NCBI GenBank assembly: GCA_023387235.1 | Contig: JAEWIJ010000065.1 | Coordinates: 1 to 64,000, forward strand | From: Pseudomonadota bacterium | GTDB lineage: Bacteria; Pseudomonadota; Alphaproteobacteria; Rhizobiales; Hyphomicrobiaceae | DNA: 64,000 nt | Direction of reading: 5' to 3' | In this document: positions 31,981-41,422 of the stretch, in pieces | How the letters are laid out: each line of letters begins with the position of its first letter | Numbering within the stretch: the first letter of the stretch is position 1 | Made by a program: the position numbers and the translations under genes | Notes under the pieces: generated by a model | Databases searched by the model: none | Told to the model about the DNA's origin: nothing | Seen by the model: the letters and a program-made list of their open reading frames with translations, nothing else

Positions 31981-33242
31981 GACAGCTTCTCCCAAGCCTT
32001 GAGGAAGAAGTCCGGCGCGCCGAAGTTGCCCGACTTGAGCGCCAACACCATGTCGCGGCCGCCGATCGCGCGTGTCCACGGCACACCGGGATCGATCTCG
32101 GGGCCGATCTCGAGCGCCGTCACGCCGAGGCTGTTCACGACAGCGCCAGACGTCTCGCCGCCGGCGACGATCAGGCGGGTGAAACCCGCGTCGGCGAGCC
32201 CGATGGCTGCAGTGGCGAGCGCTTCCTCGACGAGGGCACCGGCCTTGTCGCGGCCGAGTTTGGCCTGCGCGGCGGCGACGGCATCGGGGTCGGCACTCGA
32301 ATAGACGAGCGGTGGGCGGTCAGCGGGCTGATCCTTGATCCAGGTCATAATGCGGGCCGCCGTCATCTCGCCGGATGCGAGCGCCGGCGGATCGAGACGC
32401 AGCGCCGGCAATCCCGCATCGATGGCTGCCTTCACCTGCCCGCGCGTTGCGACGCTGCAGCTTCCCGCGAGAATGAGCGCGCGGCCTTGCGGTGCGCGCA
32501 TGGTCGCCGGTGCTTCGGCGGCTTTCATGAGGCCCGCACGCACGAAGTTTGCCGGGAGGCCGAGCGCGACGCCGGAGCCGCCGGTGATCAGCTTCATGCC
32601 GGCCGCGGCCGTACCCATATCGACGAGATGGCGATCGGTGATGGCGTCGAGGACGAGGAAGCGTTCGTCGCGTCGATCGGCGGCGGCCATGGCGGACCTG
32701 ATGGCGTCGGCGCCAGCATCGACAATCGCGAAAGGTATGGGCGCGACCTTGAGTTTCGTCTGCCGCTGCAGAACGCGCACGAGGTTCGAATCGCGCATCG
32801 GTGTCAGCGGGTGATCCTTCATCGGGCTCTCGGCGAGCGGCACATCGCCGACGAAGAGATTGCCCTGGTAGACCGTGCGCTTGTTCGTCGGAAAGGCCGG
32901 GCACACGATCGCCTGCCGCGCGCCGAGATGGTTCAGCAGCGCCTCGGCGACCGGTCCGATATTGCCTTCGTCCGTCGAGTCGAATGTCGAGCAGTACTTG
33001 AAGAAGAGCTGCTTCGCGCCGCCAGCGAGCAAGGCATCAGCCGCGGCGAGGGAGAGCGAGACGGCCTCGCCGACCGGACACGTCCGCGTCTTGAGTGCCA
33101 CGACGACCGCATCGTATCCGGAAAAATCTGCGCTCCCGTCCGGCACCTGCATGACTTGCACGGTCTTCATGCCCGCGCGCGTCAGCATGAGCGCGAGATC
33201 GGTCGCGCCGGTCAGGTCGTCGGCGATGCATCCGAGCAGCAT
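31977..33242 (-). CDS. otnK: Four-carbon acid sugar kinase, OtnK-like
   Basis: The 421-residue protein is a two-domain DUF1537 kinase. The N-terminal domain starts LLGCIADDLTGATDLALML (substrate-binding DDxTG motif) and contains CPAFPTNKRTVYQGNLFVGDVPL. The C-terminal nucleotide-binding domain has GSCSVATRGQV and LIVAGGETSGAVVNSLG. OtnK phosphorylates 3-oxo-tetronate at O4 in tetronate or threonate catabolism. AGGGAGG lies upstream of the ATG at 33242. The neighbouring OtnC-like and SDR genes support a four-carbon sugar acid pathway. Confidence 0.88.
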   Translation of the reverse strand: MLLGCIADDLTGATDLALMLTRAGMKTVQVMQVPDGSADFSGYDAVVVALKTRTCPVGEAVSLSLAAADALLAGGAKQLFFKYCSTFDSTDEGNIGPVAEALLNHLGARQAIVCPAFPTNKRTVYQGNLFVGDVPLAESPMKDHPLTPMRDSNLVRVLQRQTKLKVAPIPFAIVDAGADAIRSAMAAADRRDERFLVLDAITDRHLVDMGTAAAGMKLITGGSGVALGLPANFVRAGLMKAAEAPATMRAPQGRALILAGSCSVATRGQVKAAIDAGLPALRLDPPALASGEMTAARIMTWIKDQPADRPPLVYSSADPDAVAAAQAKLGRDKAGALVEEALATAAIGLADAGFTRLIVAGGETSGAVVNSLGVTALEIGPEIDPGVPWTRAIGGRDMVLALKSGNFGAPDFFLKAWEKLS

Positions 33243-33280
33243 GAGCGCCCTCCCTGGGCACACTTCTCGCGCCGGCTCTT

Positions 33281-35596
33281 TTAAGCCGCCTTGCCCTTGC
33301 GCGCGTTTTCGATCGCCTCCCAGATGCGCGCGGGCGTTGCCGGCATCTCGATGTGCGTAATGCCGAGCGGCGAAAGCGCGTCGCAGACGGCGTTGATCGT
33401 CGCCGCGAGTGAGCCGACCGTGCCCGCTTCGCCGACGCCCTTCGCGCCGAGCGAGTTGACTTTCGTCGGCACTTCGCGCGTGCGGATGTTGATGTTCGGC
33501 AGGTCGTGCGCTCGTGGGATCATGTAGTCCATGAACGAGCCGGTCGCGAGCTGCGCGGTCTCGCCGTCATAGACGATCGTCTCGCCGATGGCCTGCGCAA
33601 TGCCCTGCGCAACGCCGCCATGGATCTGGCCGCGCGCGAGCGTCGGATTGATGACCGTGCCGATGTCCTCGACGATCGTATAGCGGACGATCTCGAGCGC
33701 GCCCGTATCCGGATCGATCTCGACCTCGCACATGTGGCAGCCGTTCGGATAGGTCACCGATGGCGGCTGGAACTCGCCGGCTGCGGAGAAGCCGTCGTCG
33801 CTCGCTTTCTCCGCGTGATCGGCAACCTCGAAGAGGCTCACGGTGCGGTTCGTGCCGCTCAAGCGGAAGTGCCCATCGGCGAACTCGATGTCGTCGGCCT
33901 TGCTCTCCAGCATCTCGGCGGCGATCTCGCGGCCCTTCGCGATCGCATTGTCGAGCGTGATCGCGACGCACGCGCCGCCGACGCCGGTGCTGCTCGAGCC
34001 GCCATTGCCGCGTCCGCCGGGCAGCAAATCCGTGTCGCCCTGCACGTAGCGCACTTTGTCGACAGGCACGCTGAGGCGTTGCGCGACGAGATGCGACATC
34101 ATCGTTTCGATGCCCTGGCCGACGCTCATCACGCCGGTGTTGAGCGTGACCGTGCCGTCGCTCGCAATGCGAACGGAGGAAAAATCCTTGCCAGGCTTCG
34201 TGAACGGCCCGCCGGCGACCTCGATCGGGTTCGCAATGCCGAGACCGCGCAGCTTGCCGCGCTTGGCGGACTCGGCCCGCCGCGCCTCGAAGCCCGCGCG
34301 ATCCGAAAGCTCGGAGGCGCCCGTCATGTTGCCTACGAACTCGCCGCAGTCGTAGACGAATGTGAAACCCGTGTCGTACGGCATGGCAGCCGGCGGCACG
34401 AGGTTGCGCATCCGCAATTCGTACGGGTTGATCTTCATGGCGCGTGCGGCAAGGTCGATCAGACGCTCGATCGCGTAGGTCGCCTCGGGCCGGCCGGCGC
34501 CGCGATAGGGCGCCGAGGTCTGCTGGTTCGTGAAGATGCCGCGCACGCTCGCGGCGATGGTCGGAATGCGGTAGACGCCGGCGATGCCGCCGAGATTGCC
34601 GATCATGAACAGCGAGCGGCCATTGAGATAGCAGCCGATATTCACGTCGAACTTCCCGCGCAACGCGAGGAACTTGCCGTCCTTGTCGAGTGCCAGCTCG
34701 GCGTCGATGTGCACGTCGCGGCCATGGTCGTCCGAGAGGAAGGCCTCGCGCCGCTCCGAGATCCAGCGCACGGGCCGGCCGAGACGCTTCGATGCCCAGA
34801 GCACGAGCACGTCCTCGGGATAGGCACCGCTCTTCATGCCGAACGAGCCGCCGACATCGCCTGCGAGAATGCGCACCTTGGACTGGTCGACCTTGAAGAG
34901 GCCGGCGAGCGTCGGGCGCATGTTGAACGGACCCTGCGTCGAGGCGTGGATGACGTAGCGCCCCTCGTCGTCGATGAGGCCGAGCGCGCCGCGCGGCTCC
35001 ATGCTGCACGCCGTCACGCGCGAGACGTGCGACGTCAGGCGGGCGACGTGTGCGGCACCGGAGGCCGCCTTCTCGAAGGCGTCGTTGTCGCCCTTCTTCC
35101 ACACATAGGCGATGTTGTCGGGTACCTCGTCCCACACGGCAGGCGCGCCGGACGCGAGCGCCGGCTCGACGTCTGCGACAGCATCGAGCGGGTCATAGTC
35201 GATCTCGACGAGCTCGCCCGCCGCCTCTGCCTGCTCGACCGTCTCGGCGACGATCAGCACCACGCATTCGCCGACAAAGCGCACGCGATCGCGCGCGAGC
35301 ACGGGACGCTTCGCCTGATGCGCCTTCTGGCCGTCGGACTTGGGCAGCTCGACGCCGCACGGGAGATCGCCGATGCCGTCGGCGGCGAGGTCGTCACCGG
35401 TCAGGACGGCGAGCACGCCCGGCGCGGCTTTCGCGGCTGCCGTATCGATGCTGCGGATTTTTGCATGCGCATAGACCGAGCGAACCGTGAAGGCATGGGC
35501 GAGGCGCGGCAGGCGCAGGTCGGCCACATAGCGGCCGCGGCCCGTCGCCAGACGTTCGTCCTCAATCCGGCCCATGTAGGGGATCGTCTCGGTCAT
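33281..35596 (-). CDS. Xanthine dehydrogenase-family molybdopterin-binding (large) subunit, orphan
   Basis: The 771-residue protein is the complete molybdenum hydroxylase large subunit: an a/b hammerhead domain (about 10-125), then the two Moco-binding domains. The Q/G loop GDVGGSFGMKSGAYPED, the loop APYRGAGRPEA, and the catalytic glutamate in GAKGVGEAG (about residue 725) are visible. The loop is not the AYRCSFR of true CO dehydrogenases, so CO oxidation is unlikely. The 2Fe-2S and FAD subunits that normally accompany it are absent from this operon. Electron transfer must then use partners encoded elsewhere. The context (peptide-type ABC importer, OtnK/OtnC, SDR) suggests hydroxylation or oxidation of an imported organic compound. 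Confidence 0.92.
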   Translation of the reverse strand: MTETIPYMGRIEDERLATGRGRYVADLRLPRLAHAFTVRSVYAHAKIRSIDTAAAKAAPGVLAVLTGDDLAADGIGDLPCGVELPKSDGQKAHQAKRPVLARDRVRFVGECVVLIVAETVEQAEAAGELVEIDYDPLDAVADVEPALASGAPAVWDEVPDNIAYVWKKGDNDAFEKAASGAAHVARLTSHVSRVTACSMEPRGALGLIDDEGRYVIHASTQGPFNMRPTLAGLFKVDQSKVRILAGDVGGSFGMKSGAYPEDVLVLWASKRLGRPVRWISERREAFLSDDHGRDVHIDAELALDKDGKFLALRGKFDVNIGCYLNGRSLFMIGNLGGIAGVYRIPTIAASVRGIFTNQQTSAPYRGAGRPEATYAIERLIDLAARAMKINPYELRMRNLVPPAAMPYDTGFTFVYDCGEFVGNMTGASELSDRAGFEARRAESAKRGKLRGLGIANPIEVAGGPFTKPGKDFSSVRIASDGTVTLNTGVMSVGQGIETMMSHLVAQRLSVPVDKVRYVQGDTDLLPGGRGNGGSSSTGVGGACVAITLDNAIAKGREIAAEMLESKADDIEFADGHFRLSGTNRTVSLFEVADHAEKASDDGFSAAGEFQPPSVTYPNGCHMCEVEIDPDTGALEIVRYTIVEDIGTVINPTLARGQIHGGVAQGIAQAIGETIVYDGETAQLATGSFMDYMIPRAHDLPNINIRTREVPTKVNSLGAKGVGEAGTVGSLAATINAVCDALSPLGITHIEMPATPARIWEAIENARKGKAA

Positions 35597-35671
35597 CCGT
35601 ATTCTCCGTAAAGTCGGGCGGGTTTGGCCACAACCATAGAGGCCGAGAGCCGTTCGGCAAGAGTTTCGCCG

Positions 35672-36672
<1,001 letters not shown>

Positions 36673-36676
<4 letters not shown>

Positions 36677-37662
36677 TGCGACGTCTCCGCCGCATGAGGC
36701 TCCGCGCGCAGACAGGCGACGAGGGAATGATCGATGGGCCGCAGCTCGGGACGTTCGACGTAGCAGCCGGCGTAGGCGATCGGGCAGCGCGGATTGAAGG
36801 CACAGCCCTTGGGGATCGCCGTGAGGCGCGGCATGGAGCCAGGTATCTGTGTCAGCCGGTCGCCCGTTCCTTCGATCGAGGGGATCGAGCCCATGAGGCC
36901 GCGCGTATAGGGATGGTGCGCGGACAGGATGACCTCACGCACGGGGCCGATCTCGACAATGCGGCCGGCGTACATGACGGCGACGCGGTTGGCAGTCTCG
37001 GCGATCACGCCCATGTCGTGCGTGATCAGCATGACGGCGGTGCCGCGCTCGCGGCAGAGGCGCTTCAGCAGCTGGATGATCTGCGCCTGGATGGAGACAT
37101 CGAGCGCGGTCGTCGGCTCGTCGGCGATGATGAGATCGGGCTCGGCGCAGAGAGCGAGCGCGAGGACGACACGCTGGCGCATGCCGCCGGAGAACTCGTG
37201 CGGATAGGAATCGATGCGCCGCTCGGCGCCCTGGATGCCGACCTCGGTCAGCAGCTCGATCGCGCGGGCGCGCGCTTCGCGCTCGCCGAGCGGTAGGTGT
37301 GCGCGGATGGTCTCGATGATCTGCTCGCCGACGCGGTAGAGCGGATTGAGGCTCGTCAGCGGGTCCTGAAAGACCATGCCGATGCGCTTGCCGCGGATGT
37401 GGCGCATGTCCTCGCGCGCGAGATTGTCGATGCGCCGGCCATTGAGGAGGATCTCGCCGCCGGCGATGCGCCCTGGCGGCTCCAGCAGGCCGATGATGGC
37501 GGCGCCCGTGAGTGACTTTCCCGCGCCCGACTCGCCGACGACGCCGAGCACCTCGCCGGGCGCGATATCGAATGAAACGTCGTCGACGGCGATGAGCGTG
37601 CCGCGCCGCGTCGGGAACTCGACGCGGAGATTGCGGACGGAAAGGGTCGGTGTCTCGTCCAT
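36673..37662 (-). CDS. Peptide-type ABC transporter ATPase (DppD/OppD family)
   Basis: The 329-residue ATPase has Walker A GESGAGKSLTG, Q-loop MVFQDPLTSLNP, signature FSGGMRQR, Walker B LIIADEPTTALD, H-loop ITHDMGV and the C-terminal CAFNPRCPIAYAGC extension. The start MDETPTLSVRNLRVEF at 37662 overlaps the permease stop (TGATG); the frame runs 34 codons further upstream into the permease without homology. Together with the DppF-like subunit it drives import. Confidence 0.95.
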
Positions 37663-38624
37663 CAGCGCAGCTTCGGATTGAGGGCGTCGCGCAGCCAATC
37701 GCCGAGCAGGTTCACGGCGAGGACGAGAACGGCGAGTGTGAGGCCGGGAAAAGCGACCATCCACCAGGAGCCCGAGAAGAGATACTTGTTGCCGATCTGG
37801 ATCATAGTGCCGAGCGATGGCTCGGTTGGCGGCAGGCCGACGCCGAGGAAGGAGAGCGTGGCCTCGGTGATGATGGCGAGCGCGAGATTGATGGTGCCGA
37901 TCACGAGCACGGGCGAGAGCACGTTCGGCAGCACGTGCTTGAACATGATGGCCGTGCGGCTCATGCCGATGAGGCGCGCGGCCTGCACGTATTCCTTGTT
38001 CTTCTCGACGAGCGTCATGCCGCGCACCGTGCGCGCATATTGCACCCAGAAGGAAAGGCCGATCGACAACACGAGAATCCAGAACTCGGCGCCGCCGAGG
38101 CGGCCCCTGAACAGCGTCTGGGCAATGCCGTTGATGAGGAGCGCGACGAGGATCGCGGGGAACGTGAGCTTCACATCAGCAATGCGCATGATGATCGTAT
38201 CGACGATGCCGCCGAAGTAGCCGGCGACGAGACCGAGGCTCACGCCGATGCCGATCGCGAGAAACACGGCGAGCACGCTGATCGCGATCGAGCTGCGCGT
38301 GCCGTAGAGGATGGTCGAGAGGATGTCGCGGCCCTGGTCGTCCGTGCCCAGCAGGAAGCGCGGATCGCCGTTCGCGACCCAGGCCGGCGGGAGGTCGGAG
38401 TCCATCAGATTGAGCGAGCGCAGGTCATAGGGATCGTGCGGCGCGATCACGGGCGCTAGCAGCGCGGCGCCAACCATGAGCAGCGTGATCGCGGCGGCAA
38501 GCATCACGAGGCGGGAGGACCGGAAGCTGTACCAGAGATCGCTGTCGAGGAAGCGGGAGACGAGGCTGCGCGCAGCCGGCTTCGGCGTTTCGGCGGCGGC
38601 GAGGCCCTGATCCTCCGTCGTCAT
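37662..38624 (-). CDS. Peptide-type ABC transporter permease (DppC/OppC family)
   Basis: The 320-residue protein has an N-terminal cytoplasmic tail, six membrane segments and the EAA loop (YVQAARLIGMSRTAIMFKHVLPN, about 205-228), with the DppC-type N-terminal PYDLRSLNLMDSDLPPAW and LLGTDDQGRDILSTILYGTRSSI signatures. The start overlaps the stop of the upstream permease by four bases. Confidence 0.95.
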   Translation of the reverse strand: MTTEDQGLAAAETPKPAARSLVSRFLDSDLWYSFRSSRLVMLAAAITLLMVGAALLAPVIAPHDPYDLRSLNLMDSDLPPAWVANGDPRFLLGTDDQGRDILSTILYGTRSSIAISVLAVFLAIGIGVSLGLVAGYFGGIVDTIIMRIADVKLTFPAILVALLINGIAQTLFRGRLGGAEFWILVLSIGLSFWVQYARTVRGMTLVEKNKEYVQAARLIGMSRTAIMFKHVLPNVLSPVLVIGTINLALAIITEATLSFLGVGLPPTEPSLGTMIQIGNKYLFSGSWWMVAFPGLTLAVLVLAVNLLGDWLRDALNPKLR

Positions 38625-39598
38625 GCTTCACGCCCGTAGATGCGCACGCGCGGATCGATCCACACGTAGAGCAGATCGACGATCAGGTTGATCAGCACGA
38701 ACAGGAAAGCGACGAGCAGCAGATAGGCCGACATGACGGGAATGTCCGCATTCTGCACGGCCTGGATGAACATGAGCCCCATGCCGGGCCACTGGAAGAC
38801 GGTCTCGGTGATGATCGCGAAGGCGATGATCGCGCCGAGCTGCAGGCCGATGATGGTGATGACCGGAATGAGCGTGTTCTTCAGCGCATGGCCGAAGTTC
38901 ACGGAGCGGTCTGAGAGGCCGCGCGCGCGGGCGAATTTTATGTAGTCCGTGCGCAGGACTTCCAGCATCTGCGAGCGCACGAGGCGCGTGACGAGCGTCA
39001 TCTGGAAGAGGCCGAGTGTGATCGCCGGCAGAATAAGCGCCTTCAATCCGGAAGCCGTAAGAAAGCCTGTCGTCCAGCCGCCGATCCTGACGACCTCGCC
39101 ACGTCCGAAGGACGGCAGCACACCGAGCTGCACGGCGAAGACGTAGATGAGGAGAATGCCGATCAGGAAGGTCGGCAGCGAGATACCGATAAGGGATACG
39201 GAGAGGAATAGTTTCGAGAGCCAGCTATCCCGGTGGATGCCCGTATACACACCCATGGGTATGCCGAGCAGGACGGCGAAGAGCGCCGCCGTCAGCGCGA
39301 GCTCGAATGTTGCCGGAAAGCGCTCGGCAATGAGCGACGTGACCGGCCGCTTGACCTGATAGGAAATGCCGAAGTCGTAGCGTGCCGCATTCCAGATGAA
39401 GCGGCCGAACTGCACGAGCACGGGATCATTGAGACCGAGACGCTCGCGGAGCTCCTCGCGTTCCGCGAGGCTCGTGTCCTGGCCGACCATCTGATTGACG
39501 GGATCGCCGACGAAGCGGAACAGCACGAACGCCAGAAGCGCCACCGTCAGCATGACGACGGCGGCTTCCATGAGACGGCGGATCGTGAATGCAAGCAT
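38621..39598 (-). CDS. Peptide-type ABC transporter permease (DppB/OppB family)
   Basis: The 325-residue permease starts MLAFTIRRLMEAAVVMLTVALLAF. It has the DppB features GDPVNQMVGQDTSLAEREELRERLGLNDP in the first periplasmic loop and the EAA motif (YIKFARARGLSDRSVNFGHALKN). It forms the channel with the DppC-like subunit, overlaps its gene by four bases, and is separated from the binding protein gene by a hairpin-bearing 70-base spacer. Confidence 0.95.
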   Translation of the reverse strand: MLAFTIRRLMEAAVVMLTVALLAFVLFRFVGDPVNQMVGQDTSLAEREELRERLGLNDPVLVQFGRFIWNAARYDFGISYQVKRPVTSLIAERFPATFELALTAALFAVLLGIPMGVYTGIHRDSWLSKLFLSVSLIGISLPTFLIGILLIYVFAVQLGVLPSFGRGEVVRIGGWTTGFLTASGLKALILPAITLGLFQMTLVTRLVRSQMLEVLRTDYIKFARARGLSDRSVNFGHALKNTLIPVITIIGLQLGAIIAFAIITETVFQWPGMGLMFIQAVQNADIPVMSAYLLLVAFLFVLINLIVDLLYVWIDPRVRIYGREA

Positions 39599-39626
39599 AG
39601 GCGACGGTCAGTCTCTTGAAGTAAGT

Positions 39627-39652
39627 GCGGGGCGAACTGGAGTTCGCCCCGC
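39627..39652. terminator. Intra-operon hairpin between binding protein and permease genes
   Basis: Arms GCGGGGCGAACT and AGTTCGCCCCGC (12 bases, perfect) meet with a two-base GG centre. A hairpin after a binding protein gene and before its permeases is a known way to protect the upstream message and attenuate the downstream one. No T run follows in the direction of transcription. Confidence 0.6.
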
Positions 39653-39668
39653 TGAGCATCCCGGCGCT

Positions 39669-41246
39669 CTATTCCTTCTGCGCCCAGTAGAAGAGGATCT
39701 GATTGTCCGCGCGTTGCACGATCTTGACCTTCTTCGACACGCCCCACGCCAGCGTCTGCTGATGCAGCGGAATGAGGCCGGCCTCCTCGTGCACGATGCG
39801 GAACGCCTGAGCGATGAGGTCGTCGCGCTTCGTCACATCGTTCTCGATGAGAATCTTGCCGGCGAGCTCGTCGACCTTGGGATTGCAGTAGCCGCCGTAG
39901 TTGAAGGCGCCCGAGCCCTTGCCATCGCGGCAACCGACGAGGTTCAGCAGCACGTTGTGGCTGTCGAACGAGCCGGGCGTCCAGCCGAGCAGGTTGAACG
40001 AGCTGTCGTACTTCTGCGTCGCGCCCGCTTTCTCGAAGTATTTCGCCTTGGGCATGGCGTTGAGCTTGGCCTTGATGCCGACGCGCGCGAGCATTGCGAC
40101 GACGGCCTGACAGATCGCCTCGTCGTTGACGTAGCGGTCGTTCGGGCAGTCCATCTCGACACCGAATCCGCTCGGATAGCCGGCTTCCGTCAGAAGCTTC
40201 TTCGCGGCTTCGGGATCATAGGGATGGCGCTTGAACTCCGCCGCGCGCGAGTAGAGCAGCGGCGAGATGAGCAGTGCCGAATTCGCGGAGTTGCCGCGCA
40301 TGACGCGCGCGTGGATCGCCTCCATGTCGATGGCCTGATAGAAGGCCTTGCGCACGCGGGCATCCTTGAAGGGGTTCTTGCCCTTCACGTCCGAGTAGAG
40401 CAGCTCGTCGCGCAGCGAATCCATGTTGAGGAAGATCGTGCGCAGCTCGGGGCCGGTCAGCACATCGGTGCCGGCATTCGCTTTCACGCGCGCGATATCC
40501 TGGACCGGAACGGGATCCATCATGTCGATCTCGCCCGACAGCAGGGCGGCGACGCGGGTCGCATCCGACTTGATGGTCTGGAAGATGACCTCGGTGAGAT
40601 TGTGCTCGGGCTTGCCCCACCAGTTGGGATTCGGCTTGAAGACGGTCTTCACGCCCGGCTGATGGCTCTCGACGATGAATGGCCCGGTGCCGTTGGCCTT
40701 GAGCGTGAAGGGGCTGAGCTGGCTCGAGCTGGTTTGGACCTTGGTCGCGCCGTTCGCCTCGGACCACTTCTTCGAGAAGATGTACCAGGTGTCCCATTCA
40801 TAGTGCAGGATGGGGTTGGGGCCGGTGGTGATGAAGTCGACGGTATGGTCGTCGACCTTGACGACCTTGGTGCCGGCGGCGATGCGGCTCTTGATGTTCG
40901 ACTCGGGCGAGAGGGCGCGCTCGGCGGAGAAGACGACGTCGTCAGCGGTGAAATCCTCGCCGTTGTGGAACTTCACGCCTTTGCGGAGATAGAAGCGCCA
41001 GCGCGTCGGCTCGACGATCTCCCAACGCTCGGCAAGGCCGGGAATGATCTTGAGATCCTTGTCGCGCTTGGTCAGGCCCTCCATGACGTTGCCCATGGCG
41101 CCGAGCGTGAAAGTCTCGTTCAGTGTGTAAGGATCGAGGGCGTTGAGATCGCCCTGGAAGGCATACCGGAACGTCTTCGCCTCGGCGGGTGCCGCGAGAA
41201 AGGCGGCCGCGATGGCCGCCGCCAACGTCGTGATGCGCAACTTCAT
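39669..41246 (-). CDS. ABC transporter substrate-binding protein, family 5 (copy 1)
   Basis: The 525-residue periplasmic protein has a signal peptide (MKLRITTLAAAIAAAFLAAPAEA, cut before KTFRYAFQGDLNALDP) and the SBP family 5 signature (VEPTRWRFYLRKGVKFHNGEDFTADDVVFS). It belongs to the DppA/OppA/GsiB fold class. The start at 41246 has GGGAG nine bases upstream. It is strongly similar along its length to the protein at 41423-43003. Its ligand is not necessarily a peptide; sugars, opines and nickel are also bound by this family. Confidence 0.95.
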   Translation of the reverse strand: MKLRITTLAAAIAAAFLAAPAEAKTFRYAFQGDLNALDPYTLNETFTLGAMGNVMEGLTKRDKDLKIIPGLAERWEIVEPTRWRFYLRKGVKFHNGEDFTADDVVFSAERALSPESNIKSRIAAGTKVVKVDDHTVDFITTGPNPILHYEWDTWYIFSKKWSEANGATKVQTSSSQLSPFTLKANGTGPFIVESHQPGVKTVFKPNPNWWGKPEHNLTEVIFQTIKSDATRVAALLSGEIDMMDPVPVQDIARVKANAGTDVLTGPELRTIFLNMDSLRDELLYSDVKGKNPFKDARVRKAFYQAIDMEAIHARVMRGNSANSALLISPLLYSRAAEFKRHPYDPEAAKKLLTEAGYPSGFGVEMDCPNDRYVNDEAICQAVVAMLARVGIKAKLNAMPKAKYFEKAGATQKYDSSFNLLGWTPGSFDSHNVLLNLVGCRDGKGSGAFNYGGYCNPKVDELAGKILIENDVTKRDDLIAQAFRIVHEEAGLIPLHQQTLAWGVSKKVKIVQRADNQILFYWAQKE

Positions 41247-41422
41247 GGAATGGAACTCCCGACAGCTCGGTGCTGGATCTGAGCGCAAGTGATGCGCCGA
41301 CCGGAGCGCGCCTCGCGTCCCGGCCGGCCATGGCGCCGATACTGTCGTATCCCGGGCCGGCGGTCCAGCCGTCAGAGCGCGGACGGCCGCTGGAAGTGGC
41401 GGCGACCCGTCCGCTTTGCAGG

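Noticed and set aside
33281..35596. Aerobic CO dehydrogenase CoxL
   Set aside because: The CoxL active-site loop AYRCSFR is absent, as are coxM and coxS.
33506..35611. 701-codon plus-strand open frame
   Set aside because: It is the mirror of the molybdenum hydroxylase gene, whose domains and catalytic residue are intact.
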